This document shows, one piece after another, positions 40,884 through 54,245 of a stretch of DNA of 64,000 nucleotides; position 1 is the first letter of the stretch; every line of letters starts with the position of its first letter. Position numbers and translations under genes: made by a program. The notes below the pieces were generated by a model. That model saw only the letters and a list, made by a program, of their open reading frames with translations, was not told the origin of the DNA and searched no databases. The DNA comes from Rotaria sp. Silwood1 (taxonomy: Eukaryota; Rotifera; Eurotatoria; Philodinida; Philodinidae), in the NCBI GenBank assembly GCA_905250075.1, contig CAJNOP010000352.1:124001-188000 (forward strand), written 5' to 3'.

Positions 40884-43800
40884 TCAGGATGACATATCCT
40901 GCTGAGTAGGAGGAATTATAGTATTAAGATCGGAAGTAATACGAGGAAAGGATGGAGAAGAATTTTCTTGTGATATTATATTCGTTGTTTGTAATATTGC
41001 CGGTTTACCAATCGTAGACTAAAATACATAAAAAAAAAAGTAAAGTTCTTGTCCTATTTTTTTAAAATCACATCTTCATTGAAACTAAATGTCTATTGAA
41101 GTTTTACAGCAAAAAGAAAAAAAAAATTTTTAAATAGTGTTACAGAGTAACAAAAAAAAAGAGCAAATCATATTGTGTTGTTTCTACTTGGAAAGCTAGT
41201 TGTGTACTCTATGTACACTTCAAAACTCTATGAACGTCAAGTATTAGGCGAAAGAAGCATTAGAACTATTCTCTCAACTAATGATAATTGAATATGATGT
41301 TATATATATAGAATAAATCTTATTATCAGATCTTTTATAGTAATGTTTTTTTTTTTTTTCATACATTTTCATATGATTACTATGTTATCAAAGAATAATT
41401 TTCCTACTAAAAATATAATAAATGAAATGACGTATTAAAAATCATCAAGATCTCATAAAATATTCAAAAGATTAACTTTTTCATTAATGTTTTATATAAG
41501 GTTTCACTCGGATCCTTTTTCTCCTATATTTACCTAATAATGACAGTTATTATGTGGTATTAAGAAAATTTGTCTTTGAGGATTAATATTTCAACGCTTC
41601 AATAATATTTAAAAAAAAGAAAGTACTAAGACACTATTGGATTGTTAAGTATGTTTAAATACATCCAGTGCACACTTTTACAACATAAGAAATCGATTAA
41701 AAATAATATTTCAAATGATTTATTTATTATTATTATTAAAACAATAAATAAATTTCTCTATTTTACGCAGAAATGTCTTTAATTGATTATTTACTTCTTT
41801 AAACAAAATCTAATAGAATATAGTTTATCAACCTTGTATGAACAAATGATAATCTACTTAGATATTTGATATATTGATTTTCTCAAAAAATCGATTTTTT
41901 TAAAATGACTAAACTTTTCTTCTACAATTATTTTTTTCATTGTAATAAAACTAGAAAATTATAATTTATTTTTTTTTTGTTATAAAGCGTTTTATTTTTA
42001 GATATTACAGCTGTTTTCATTCATATAATGGATATATACCAATTTTTCAATGTAAAAATTTCTCACAATGATATTATGTTTCTGAAAAATTATTTTTAGA
42101 AAACAGACAGGATTATTGACTTATAGACAACTCAATATGTTTTTATAATCTGAATAGATCAATAATAAGTTCAAAAAAACTTTCGGTACTCTCAAAAAAA
42201 AATAAAACTAGCATATAAATCATAAGAAAAGTCTGCATAATCAACAACTTATAATTTTATTTGCTTTCATTAAAAAATTGATTGAATAGTTGAAAATGTT
42301 CGTTCGTTAGAAAGGTTTTTTTATAGATCGTTTTCAAAATGTTTACTTGATATTTTCTTTATCATAACTATATTCTTTTTTTGGTCTATAACTGATTATC
42401 TGAATAAAATCTTAACTCAAAATATCTAATAAAATATCCGTAGGGATATTGATGTAATTCTCAATAAAAATGATTGTCAAATAAAGTTCATTCCCATGTG
42501 AATATTATTCTCAATGTGCGATGCAAAATTAATAATAGAAAATATCGATCCTTAGACTTTTTTTTTTTAATAAATAGATTCTGAAAGAAATATTTGTTTT
42601 TTTTTTAATTAGATGATAGGAACATTGCTCTACTTTCAAATAGTATATAATTCATATTTGTCACTTATTCATAAAATGAAATAATATGATAAAAATACTC
42701 ATACAATAAATTTATAATTTTTATATGAACTCATCAAAAAAAAAACACATCGTGTTAGATTTAACTTTTATAGACCTATTAAAAAGACCTTGTAAAACGG
42801 TAGTTATTTTGACTTTTATGACACTATTACAAATACTTTATAAAATGATAGTTAATTATAAATAACTGTCATTTCACAAGATGTTTTTGACGAATGCATA
42901 TAAAAATTACCATATTTATTTCATGAATGTTTTTTCTCATCTCGTTTCACTTAACAATGCATGACAAATATGAATAATATACTGTTCGCGAAAGAGCAAC
43001 AAATTTTTCGATCAATTGATAAAAAGAAAAAAAAAATATTCGTTCTCAATTCGATATACAGATCAACATTTTGTGTTATTACTCAGCTCGTCCAGCTAAC
43101 GGCGACCCAGCGTTGTCAAAGTTGAGCAGAAGATTTCTCGAACTTATTCATTCAAAATTTTTTTTATAGGTTTTTCGTATATTCTCTACTGATAGATGTC
43201 ATTTGTTTTGGATAATAACGAGAAGAAATGATGATCGTCAGCCAAAATCAAGCATTTTTTGTGCAAAAATGACCTTATTGTCTATTATCATATTTCGAAC
43301 ACTACTTTATCATTTAAAAAAATGGAAATAATAGTGGTATTATCAAAGATTGAATTACAGTTTGACATCAATGAATTACCTTGTATTGTTGTCAAAGCTA
43401 TAAAAAAAAATTTGCTTTTTTAAGGAGCTCGAAAAAAAGTTGATGAGCGCGTAACCCTAATGTCTTGGTGATAACTCTTTGTAGGAACAAGCTTCTAAAA
43501 AATACATTTCACCATCATCAGGTCTGTTGTCTTGGCTTCAAACACAGATAAAAACATTTTGTTCAGAGCGAGAAAATTTTTAGGAATGTGAGCTTTTTTG
43601 AGTGACTCTTTAAATGAGTGCGTTACCACGGCTTTCTATCCTTCTAGAATCATCGCAATTCAATCAAAATTTTAGTAAAACTAGAACTTTCATATATCTT
43701 GCTGCAGTAAAAGTTCCAGCTCTTTGTTACCTTTAATTATCGAGTTATAACAATCAGAAGGTCAAAAATGGATGAGTGCGTTACCTATGGACAGGCTGTG

Positions 43801-46145
43801 CTGTTGAATTGTTCATTATATTGAATAAAAAAATTTTAAGTATTTACTTGATTCTCATCCTGCTTCTTTTTACTAATAAAGAAATAGAGAAAAAAGAAAC
43901 CATTTTGTACTTATGGATCGAAAACAAATCCAAAAGAATTTTTTATAAAAGAAAAAAAAATCGTGACTCGTCAATTAATCTAGACAAAAAAAATATTCTT
44001 TTTCATTTTCTAAAGTAAATAAATCCTAATATATATTTACTTAGTTAATAAGAAATTCAACATTTTAATATTTTCTAAAGTAAAACAAAGTTCTTTTCTC
44101 GACAATTCGAAGAAAATATTCTTCTTCTTCTTTTTTTTATAAAATTATATATTTGGTTAAAAAATCTTTTTGATTTCAAACAAAGATATTAAGTCAATAG
44201 AAATAGGTAAAAAAACAAAGAAAAATATCATGATATATATTCATAAATAATTCTTTTAATGTTAAAAATTCTAAGAAATTATTTGTCTACAAATAGAAAA
44301 TCAATTAACTCAAACCTCTGATGTAGTTGTTAATATTTGTTTAGATCGATGAATATTTTCATGTGCAGATAATATTTCTTTTAAACCACGATTTTCAAGT
44401 AATAATGCATTTATACGTTCTTCTTGTGATGCACTATTTGTATCATCAATACCAATAGCATGACGCATAACTGATGCCATTTCATGAATTTTTGATGATT
44501 TATCTTGAATATCCTTAAAGAAAAATATAAGACATATTTTTCAATGTTAAATAATACTAAGATTAAGGCGCAGATTTTTCTTTTTATAGTAAATCCATGG
44601 ATAAGTAAAATAATCCGTAAGCTTTTTTTTTCTTTTGACATTAAAAAAAAGAAAAAATATTTTTCCTTTTGTTTTTTCTTTTTTTTTTGAATTAAATATA
44701 TTACTTTTTCATTTTACAAGATGTACTTTAAATGTCGATGTCAACAAAAAAAAAAAAAACTCAGTGCAAAATATGTTATTTATTTCGAATTTTATCTTTT
44801 TTCTGTGAGCTATGGACGTGTCAGTAGTTTTTATAGGTAATAATTTGAAAAAGAATTTATCATGTATATGTTTTTGTTTCAAAATAGAATCTTATAAGCT
44901 TAACTTGTCCATGATGTCAAATAAATATTTGATACTATATTAATTTTATCCTAGAAATCGTCATGTTTGCTTAATCTTAATCTGATTCATAGAATTTTGT
45001 ACTGAAATTACAAACATTTATTTTAATAAATAATAGAAGATCTTTTTTGTTTTAAATGAAATTGAATAGAACTTATTCAATATTTCATATAAAAGAAAAT
45101 GCATCGAACCTCTCTTCTTACATGTTCATAGTCAATAGATGTTGTTTTCTACATTGATATGAAGTAGATATAAATCTAACCTAAACTTATTGGTTTCTTT
45201 TTAAAAACCGTAACTCTATGCATGACTTATAAAATTGATGCATTTGATCTGATAGTTTTGCTACTAATTAATTTGTAATTATTTTGAAAAAACAAAAACA
45301 TCATTAGTTCAAAATAATATTTTTCTTATTGACCTTGATTATATATAAACAGGATATATATGTAATTCAGATTTAGTATATATTTTGAATGCATTACCTG
45401 TGCTAATGAATTATTAAAGATATTAATAGCTTTAGTTTCTTCTTTATTCATTAAAATAAGTTGTTGTATATCTTGTCGATATTTATACATAATTTTTTCT
45501 AATACACTTCGATGTTCAATAACTAATTGTTTTAATTCTTCATTTTCTTTTTGTAATTGTCTAATTTATAAATCAAAACAAAAAACAAAAACAATATATA
45601 TATATTATTAATTTTATTTTATATATAATTTACTTAATAAGACGATTTTCTTTTTGAATATTATAAAGAATTGCTGTTTTTGGACGATGAGAACTTATAT
45701 CATTTAATTCAGCAAGATCATCACCATACTATAATAAAGTATAAGAAGATAAAAGAAAAAGAATGATATTTAATAATGAATAGGAATATTTTATAAATAG
45801 AAAAAAAGAAAAACATGAGAATATTTCAAAGGACAAAATTTCTTTAATTCTTTTCTATTTCATTTATAAAAGTTTTATCATGTCTAACGATCTTATAAAA
45901 GATAGATACCTTTTATTTAATGTTGAATAACTTATTTCATATTATTGTTTATTTTTGTTTTAGTACAAAAAACATTTATTTAAGTTTTAGTATATATATA
46001 TATTTCGAACCTGTTTCATACTAAGAATTCGTTCTTGAACATATTGTGCTTGACTTACAGCTGTATCAGCTGTAGTATCATCACGACGTAAACGAGAAAC
46101 AAGTTCACGTGCATTTGTTAATATTGTATCAAGTGAAAGATTCAT
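40884..46145 (-). CDS. SIKE/FGFR1OP2-family coiled-coil protein
   Basis: Five exons (46011-46145, 45634-45728, 45398-45560, 44316-44513, 40884-41018) give 241 residues. NARELVSRLRRDDTTAD, LSMKQYGDDLAELN, HRPKTAIL, QKENRLIKQLQKENEELKQ, MYKYRQDIQQL and EMASVMRHAIGIDD follow the family order seen in SIKE1 and FGFR1OP2 (HRPRSTLV, QENRQIRELQQENKELR, MAAVMRKAIEID). Most of the protein is predicted coiled coil. In vertebrates these proteins belong to STRIPAK phosphatase/kinase complexes, and SIKE1 also dampens TBK1/IKK-epsilon signalling. The last exon is separated by an unusual 3297-bp intron and encodes a low-conservation tail. The family gap after the YRQ..QL segment is shorter than in vertebrates. 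Confidence 0.88.
41019..44315 (-). other. 3.3-kb intron of the SIKE-like gene
   Basis: This intron is some fifty times longer than the typical intron in the window. It is AT-rich with no coding sequence recognised. Around 43080-43800 composition changes. A motif close to GATGAGTGCGTTACC recurs three times, near 43442, 43615 and 43770, spaced about 155-175 bp apart, which suggests an old repetitive insert. Confidence 0.6.
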
Positions 46146-46810
46146 TATGTATTAAATAATAATAATAAGATTAATACATAAAAGAAGTTGAGGTTTTTTC
46201 TTTTCTGTTAATAGAATATGCATCAAAAAAACAATTTTGTTTATTTTGTTTTGTTTTTTAAGAATATCAGTATGACAAAACCACCAATCGAACAATTCTC
46301 ATAGATGAATAATTAACCAGTTATATAAATTTCTTTTAATTTTAATTATTAAGAAATAGATTTAGCTAGAACAATGATAGGATTTAATATATTAAAACTT
46401 TAATTATTCAAAATATGATAATAAAACATTTTTAGATGTCGCTATTAAATGAATTTAATATTATTCAAAATTTTTTATAAAAATTGAATAATTATCTTAA
46501 TAATTTAATTGAAAATGAAATTTTATTACATTAATTAGATGATTCATTATAGTGGATTTTCCTAAGTAATTGTTTGACATTCATCATGAATAATGGTGAT
46601 GAAGAAACAATTGACACAATGTTACTACGAATAATCATTTAAGAACAGTTAATGATAGATATTTTCTACTTCTAATTAGAATTGTAATGTGTCGCATAGA
46701 ATCTATTAGAGTAGAAAATCATATCATAGATATTGATGATTTCATATATTTTTTAACAGATCATAAAATAATTAAAATATTATCTTTTTTCTTTTTTTAG
46801 CATCAAAAAT
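46146..46810. promoter_or_regulatory. divergent promoter region, SIKE-like gene and WDPCP
   Basis: The two genes start 665 bp apart on opposite strands. The region is AT-rich, with a TTTTTTCTTTTTTTAG tract right before 46801 that could be a splice acceptor for a noncoding first exon of WDPCP, or a trans-splice acceptor. No transcription-factor site can be named. Confidence 0.45.
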
Positions 46811-49800
46811 ATGTCTTCTGAATGTTCTCTACTTTGTTCTCTTCAATTATGGACATTAAAATATGCTGGTCTTCATGAACGTGATATAAGTATGCATAGT
46901 TATCAACAAAAGCCACCTTCAACTAAACAATCAATTCTACCATTTATTCATAATACTTCAAATTCATCATCAACAAATGATAAAACACCTAAAAAAGCAC
47001 CATATTATGATGAATATAATGATTATTTTACATCACGTTTATTACCATTTCATATATCAAATAAAATTTTTCATAATTTACGTGATAAATTAAATGAATT
47101 AGATAATTTATTATTAACACTTAAACTTATACGTACAATATGGATATATATTGATACTATTTTTCTTGGTTTTTCAAATGGAACATTTGTTTTTATTTTT
47201 ATTGATAAAATAAATCGAACATTAAAAAATATTTTAATTGATAAAACAACATTAGAAAAAAAATTTCATATAACAACAATAATATCTGATATATATATTA
47301 ATCCTTTTGGAATATATATTATATATGATACATTATCAAAAATTGATATATTTCGTTTTAATAAACCAATACGTATATTTGATTCAAAATTTAATTTATC
47401 TAATGAATCAATTCGTTTAACAAGTGAAGAATTACCACCTTATTCAAATACAATATTTGTACGACGATGGTTTAATATTGATCATGATCATCGTACAATA
47501 ACTGTTTGGTGGTCAATGTTAAATGAAGGTATATCAACAACTGGACATTTAATTGATGGTGATAAAAAAAAAACAAGATTTAATTGTTTATCAATTATTT
47601 TTCCATGGGAAAATGAAAATGAAAAAGAAATAATGCATACAATACAAACAGAAACATCAAATCCTTATTATTGTTCATCAACATCATCTGGTTTAACTAC
47701 AATTGAAATGAATGAAAATGTTGATAAAGTAAATAATCATATTTATAAAATTTAATTTTATATCATGCGTAGGAGCAGTGTACATCTGAAAACTAACGGA
47801 GGAAACATTCCCAACTGTCACATCGCTTTTAGGTCGAGCGTATGGGCATTATATAGGCCCTAATTATCTATGAATCCTCTCAAAAAATTTCGTGCCGCTA
47901 GCTTCTTACTACTGAGATATAACATTTTTACTATATATTTCGGGAAAAGCCGTAGTCCCCCTCAGGAGCATCAGAAAAAGTGAGTTTTGAGTTTCCGTCT
48001 GAAACTTTGCAGGTGGATAGGCCTCAATGAGAATAGTTTATTATGAAGGTTTCAGATTTTTTGATTGCTCCTAACCTGAAATAAGAACATCGGATCCGCT
48101 GGTGTATATTAGCAATTTTTATGATAACTGTATCTTAGGATAGGAACAACAGAAAAAAGCTGAAAGTTTCACAATAAAGTATTCTCACTAAGGCCTATAT
48201 CTATGCAAAGTTTGAAGTCGAAATTTTAAATTCAGTTTTCCCCGTGTTCCTTAGGGGGACCACAGCTCTTTTATCTTAAACCTACAGTAAAAACGCAGTA
48301 TCTCAGTAGTAACAAGCTAATGGCACGAACTTTTTTCATAGAATTCACAGATCATTAGGATCTACATAATGCGCATATGTTCGACTTAAAAGCGATGTGA
48401 CAGTTGAGAATGCTCCCTCGTAAGTTGACTTTCTTGCAGTCTTAGTTTCTTGTTTTTCTCATAAAATATTTCGTATTGATTATGCAAATCCTATTTTTGA
48501 TGAATATTTCCATGGGTAGTCAATCATAGAAACATAAGATTTTCAGAAATTTTTATTATACAAATATTCCTAATGAAAAGAATATCGAATAAGAATCATT
48601 AATAATTTATCTGAGTTTGTTTATGATTCATTGAAATTAATCAAAAAATTTCTAGATATACAACTGAATTCTTATCAACGATTATTCTCCAAAACTTTTG
48701 CTATAGAAAAAGACTACTTAACGTTGTTGAAACTTAACAAAAAGATCTTGAGAATAGATCTTAACCAACTTAATTCCAAATAGAAAAACTATTTTTTTTT
48801 GTTAGTAAATAGATTTGATTAATATCTGTGATTTGTTTCTTGTTTTCAAGAACTTAGTGAGTACAAATTTTTTTCATTTGAAACCACTTCGAACTCTGTA
48901 TCTCTTTTAATGACAAAGCCTGTCAAGAAGATCATAAATGAATTATAATAAAGTTGAAACACTAGGATCGTTTATTCATAAAAGTTTCAGTTCAACGGAA
49001 CTCGTCAAATATGATGACATATGAACTCTTTAATTTTCTAATATCAGATCAAACTTTGTTGGTTTCATGTAGATAATTCAAAAAAAAACAAAAACAAATC
49101 AAAGTCCATTAAAATAATTTTTTTCTTTTAGAATAATTTAGAACGTACATATGAATTAAATGTATATTATTATGAAAATTTTCGTTCAGTACCACTTCGT
49201 CTTGTTCATATTCCATCATTAACATCATCCGTATTATATGTTATTCGTTCATCTAGTCATACAATACTTTGTTTAACGGATGCTACATTAATTTCTATTG
49301 ATGAAATAAATCATATTGAACGTTCAAAATTATGTTTATTAACAAAAAATTTAACAGGATTATGGTGGATTATTGATAATTTATTATTTTCTGTAGCTGA
49401 TGAACAAGGTTCATTAATTTTTTATGATATTGCTCTTAATTCAATATGGCCTATATTATCTTCAAATAAAAAATTAAATTTTCATTATTATTTAAATCAA
49501 AATAAATCTATTATAGCAATAAATCAATTATTAAATCCAATTTTATCATCATCATCAAATTTAACATTACTTTTACAATTTTCTCATGGTGGTCCTATTG
49601 GTTTAATTGATATACATTATCCATTTAATAATATACATTCATTATTTCGATATTATTTAAATTTTCAAAATTATTCATATATTATTGATTTATTATGGTG
49701 TCTTGATTGGACAAGACAAGATAATGATTGTCGTTTAGCAATATCATATATAATACAAGAATTATTTCGTAATATAAATAATAATAAATATATTTATATT

Positions 49801-50277
49801 GAACAAATTTTACGTACATTTTATTCACCACTACGTTCAATATCTGATGCAAGTATATTACGTAATCGTTCATTTATAAATCAAATATCAATAAAATATT
49901 TTTATTATTTATTAAAAGAAAAATATTATTCACAAGCATTACAATTAGCTAAACATTTAGAAAATCGAATAATTTATCTTGATCTTTATTATGCATGTGA
50001 TTATAATAATGAAAAAACAATAATGAATATATGTGCAGAAAAATTACATTTAAATATTGATAATAATATAGATAATGATGATGATAATGAAAGTGGTTTA
50101 TCAGTAACATCAAGTGAAGATGAAAATGATAATGATAAAATTATTAAAGAAAAATTTCCAATTATGAATGAAAAACAATATGGAGATATAAATGAAATTT
50201 TAACATCAGCTATTGAACATTATAAACTTGATGAAAATATGTATAAATTTTTATTAGATAGAATTCATGCTATGTAA
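46811..50277 (+). CDS. WDPCP: WD repeat-containing planar cell polarity effector (fritz homolog)
   Basis: Two exons (46811-47728, 49132-50277) join across a GT..AG intron of 1403 bp to 687 residues; human WDPCP is about 746. LQLWTLKYAGLHERDISMHSY at the start, LRDKLNELDNLLL, WIYIDTIFLGFSNG and RTITVWWSML follow the order of fritz proteins. The C-terminal half has WCLDWTRQDNDCRLAISYI, LRTFYSPLRSISDASIL and YFYYLLKEKYYSQALQLAKH, the conserved helical part after the beta-propeller. It ends with an acidic Asp/Asn/Glu-rich linker and a short helix. Fritz works in planar cell polarity and, as part of the CPLANE complex, in recruiting intraflagellar transport proteins to basal bodies. That fits an animal with many ciliated cells. 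The intron hosts a foldback element. Confidence 0.9.
47791..48428. mobile_element. foldback (MITE-like) element in the WDPCP intron
   Basis: The two halves of this segment are imperfect inverted repeats of each other. CAACTGTCACATCGCTTTTA at about 47812-47831 is matched by its reverse complement at about 48387-48406. AACTAACGGAGG at the left end pairs with CCTCGTAAGTT at the right. Matching continues inward through the GGCCTNNNTGAGAATA region to a centre near 48110. It has no coding capacity. A related internal fragment occurs at 50525-50790. Transposase family and target duplication could not be determined. Confidence 0.7.
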
Positions 50278-50524
50278 AATGAAATTTAGTGTCAGATAGG
50301 ATTTTGGTTTTTTTTTTCTTTTATTGAAGTTCGGAAAAAATAAACAATTAAGCTAGATGATTTGTATTAATCTTAATTTTTTTTGGTTGTTATTAGTTTA
50401 TAATAAAATAAAATATTATAGAAGAAATAATTTATTGTAATTGACAATATTTGAATAATAATGTGTAATTAATAGAATAGTTTTGTATAATAAAGAAATG
50501 ATTGCACAAATTGATAATGTTTTT

Positions 50525-50790
50525 AAAAGCTCGTCTAGTATCGGTTACATCTTCGAACTTCGACTTGAAATTTTTCATAGAGATTGACTCGATACAGAGT
50601 AGTTTATTGTGAAAGTTTTAGACCTTTTGATTTGCTTCTATGCTGAAATAAGAACATAAAATTTGCGGTTATGTAGAAGTGATATTAAAGATATACTTGT
50701 ATCATAGCTATATCTCAAACAGGAACACTGAATGTTGTATCGTAATAGCAATAGACTCAGAATTTGAACTGTTTTCAGGACATTCATAAG
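50525..50790. mobile_element. relic of the WDPCP-intron foldback element
   Basis: It shares an interrupted stretch with the centre of the element at 47791-48428. Examples are AGTAGTTTATTGTGAAAG versus AATAGTTTATTATGAAGG, then CTGAAATAAGAACAT in both. The terminal inverted repeats are not present, so this is a decayed or internal fragment. Confidence 0.5.
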
Positions 50791-50958
50791 AGAATTGCTT
50801 CTAAATAATGCATAGGATCTTAACTCAAAAGGCATTTATCATTTAAGTAATTTTCTTGTCAGTAGAATTGTTTTATTTTTTTTATTTCTTTCAAATGATA
50901 TACGCACTGGAACGATAGTTTTTTTCCTTCGAACTATACATAATTTCGTTTTATTATA

Positions 50959-52659
50959 CAGGGGTTCCCAAAATTATAAGACCCCCTCTACAAGTTTGAG
51001 AATAATAAAGTTTTCAGCTACTAAAGAAGCTTTGATAAGGGATCTAATGCCATATATATAGACACCGCTAAAGCATCTATCATGTGCTATATTGATCTCT
51101 ATTTGGTTAAATATTAATAATATTTAGATTCAAGAAATTTTGAATTTCACTCATTGCATAATTATAAGACCCCCCCTCTCAGGAGTATAAAAGTATTGCC
51201 TTAATGTTCATTTTTTTAAGTCAAAAACCATCTTGTCAGTATCTGTTCAAAAGAGGAGATAATTAGTTATCTACTGAAAAAAATATAGACTTATATAAGC
51301 TATACTTTAACTTTTCTATGGTCGAACAAACTAAAGGGTAGAAAACCTATATCCTACAATAAGCCTATTTTAGCTCAAAAAAAAAGGTTTCCACTTGTTT
51401 AATGTAATAAAACTAGATTTAAACTATACCATTAGATAGAGCATTAAAAGTTGTATAGTCCACATATTTATTGACAACAAACTTTGAAGACATTAATAAT
51501 TGTGAAAAGGTAAAATCAAGATAGTCAAGATAAGGTATTTTGTAAGGAACCTATAAAAAAAAATTTATTTTCATATAAAAACCAGACGTTTTTTTTTTCA
51601 AGAGTACCATAAGAAAGAGTATCAAATTCTACACCAACTAGATTACTTCTTTTTACGAAAGCTTATCTCTGAACGCCCGGGAACTTACTCTCAAAAAGGA
51701 GACAAATCAGTCTCATTATGCGAAAAAATAATATATGCTAGTGATATCACGAAAGATCATGTTTTAACAATTTTTGAAGAAAAATTTCTGAGAAAAAAAA
51801 TCTTATCTTGTTAAAATTTTACTTTCTCAGACATTTTACTTCAAAAATTGTTAAAACATGATCTTTCGTGATATCACTAGCATATATTATTTTTTCGCAT
51901 AATGAGACTGATTTGTCTCCTTTTTGAGAGTAAGTTCCCGGGCGTTCAGAGATAAGCTTTCGTAAAAAGAAGTAATCTAGTTGGTGTAGAATTTGATACT
52001 CTTTCTTATGGTACTCTTGAAAAAAAAAACGTCTGGTTTTTATATGAAAATAAATTTTTTTTTATAGGTTCCTTACAAAATACCTTATCTTGACTATCTT
52101 GATTTTACCTTTTCACAATTATTAATGTCTTCAAAGTTTGTTGTCAATAAATATGTGGACTATACAACTTTTAATGCTCTATCTAATGGTATAGTTTAAA
52201 TCTAGTTTTATTACATTAAACAAGTGGAAACCTTTTTTTTTGAGCTAAAATAGGCTTATTGTAGGATATAGGTTTTCTACCCTTTAGTTTGTTCGACCAT
52301 AGAAAAGTTAAAGTATAGCTTATATAAGTCTATATTTTTTTCAGTAGATAACTAATTATCTCCTCTTTTGAACAGATACTGACAAGATGGTTTTTGACTT
52401 AAAAAAATGAACATTAAGGCAATACTTTTATACTCCTGAGAGGGGGGGTCTTATAATTATGCAATGAGTGAAATTCAAAATTTCTTGAATCTAAATATTA
52501 TTAATATTTAACCAAATAGAGATCAATATAGCACATGATAGATGCTTTAGCGGTGTCTATATATATGGCATTAGATCCCTTATCAAAGCTTCTTTAGTAG
52601 CTGAAAACTTTATTATTCTCAAACTTGTAGAGGGGGTCTTATAATTTTGGGAACCCCTG
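50959..52659. mobile_element. 1.7-kb near-perfect palindrome with Tc1-like IR/DR ends
   Basis: The left arm, starting CAGGGGTTCCCAAAATTA (50959), is the reverse complement of the right arm ending at 52659. Pairing runs almost without mismatch to the centre near 51809; the few mismatches I saw cluster at about 51775-51840. TA flanks both ends, consistent with the TA target duplication of the Tc1/mariner superfamily. The terminal ATTATAAGACCCCC recurs about 190 bp inside each arm (51163 and its mirror), giving two direct repeats per inverted repeat as in IR/DR Tc1-like elements. No transposase frame is present. Confidence 0.85.
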
Positions 52660-52661
52660 TA

Positions 52662-54245
52662 TATTCATAAAGAAAATGACATAAAAAGAAACATTTGTAC
52701 AACCAATTTACAATCTTTATATCGATTTCATCAAATAAAACGTGTAAAACGATACATTTTGAGGACAAAAATTTATCACACATTAAATAAATATTTAAAC
52801 TATGGACAAATCAGATATTTATCAAGGAGTGGTCGACAACTAAAACAACCGATGAAATCTATTGATAATCGTTGTAGTATCACTCAATATAAATTGAGCC
52901 TATGATATAGCGGCTATTAGCTTAACATTATATTTCAATGAATTTATATGACTTATTTAATGAATCAAGATAAAATTTGCAAATTAGTTGTACGAGTATT
53001 TATTTTTCGTCTCATATGATTCTCTGCATAAATACATAACAAAATTAAATTGTATAAAATTTGAAAGAAGAAAAATAGAAATCGACATTTGTACAATTAC
53101 TTTTGCATCACATGTTATGTACAGATCATTTTGAACGAGTAAAATATATTCATATATTAGTATATCTTATTGCAAATGTTAAAATTAGTAATCAAATTAG
53201 CATCAAATCATGTGTTTTTTTTCTTTGACTGTTTTGATTTGCTTAGTAGTGTAATGCCAATGCGTCCATATATAATACTAATTGAATCAAAAGCACATGT
53301 TATTAGATTTTGTATCGCATTTACACAAATCTAATAACATTCGAGTTTTACTCTACTGAAAAATGTAAGACAAAGTAATAGTTACTAAAATACGAATGAT
53401 CATTTGAACAATTGCATATGAAACGCTTCTTCTCAACACATAATCACACTATACTAGAATTAAGGGTTTTTGTTTTTGTCGTCATATAGCTGTATTCACA
53501 ACTGTCTTAGCTATAAGTCAAGATTGTGGCAACTTATCCATTGTACTATCATCGTTCTAGTTAGTTTGAAGCTAGAGAAAAAGAAAAATCCACGAAAACT
53601 CTCTTTTTGTGATAGTTTCTGACTAAAAGAGAATGTCATATTGAAAAATCAGAAAACATATTCTATTGATTCGGCCATGAGATTACATTCTGTCGTGTCA
53701 ACGAGTACAGAATATTCCAAAAATGATGATCTTTAATAAAAGCATGTAGGTGTACTACTGAGCAAGCTTAATAAAAAAAAAAAGAAGTATTTTGACCTCA
53801 AACAGGAGTCTATATGCATTTGTCTTTTCAAAACTTATTCGAATTTTTATCCTTATTATGATCGTGAGATGCTTCAAATCTTTCGTTATTGCTTTTCAGT
53901 TATTTGATGTATTTCAACAGGATCGAATCGTTGGGACCTTTCTTCGAAGCAGACTGTTCGTGGCCCCTCAAAATTTTGAATAATCGTGGAAATGAGTACG
54001 ATAACCCATTTAAGAACACCTCTGTCATTAAGATTGACTGTTTTCTTTCTTTGTATCAGAGCAAATCATAATTACTGTTTATGAATTCAAGATAAAAGAT
54101 CTGAAAGGTCTTATGGTCATAATAGTGATAAAGAATTCAAGTAAATTTTCATAAGAAAAATGCGTACTATTTTTTTTACATCGACGACTCGCGCGGATAC
54201 TTCTCTATGGTACATTTTTTATTTTGAACGATAAAAAAAAACAAA
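52662..54245. other. AT-rich intergenic stretch
   Basis: No gene was recognised. Open frames at 53792-54071 are short and overlap in two frames without domains. It lies between the palindrome and the 3' end of the TPR gene. Confidence 0.5.

Noticed and set aside
53792-54071. Two overlapping rightward frames near the TPR gene end
   Set aside because: Short and without domains or splice context.
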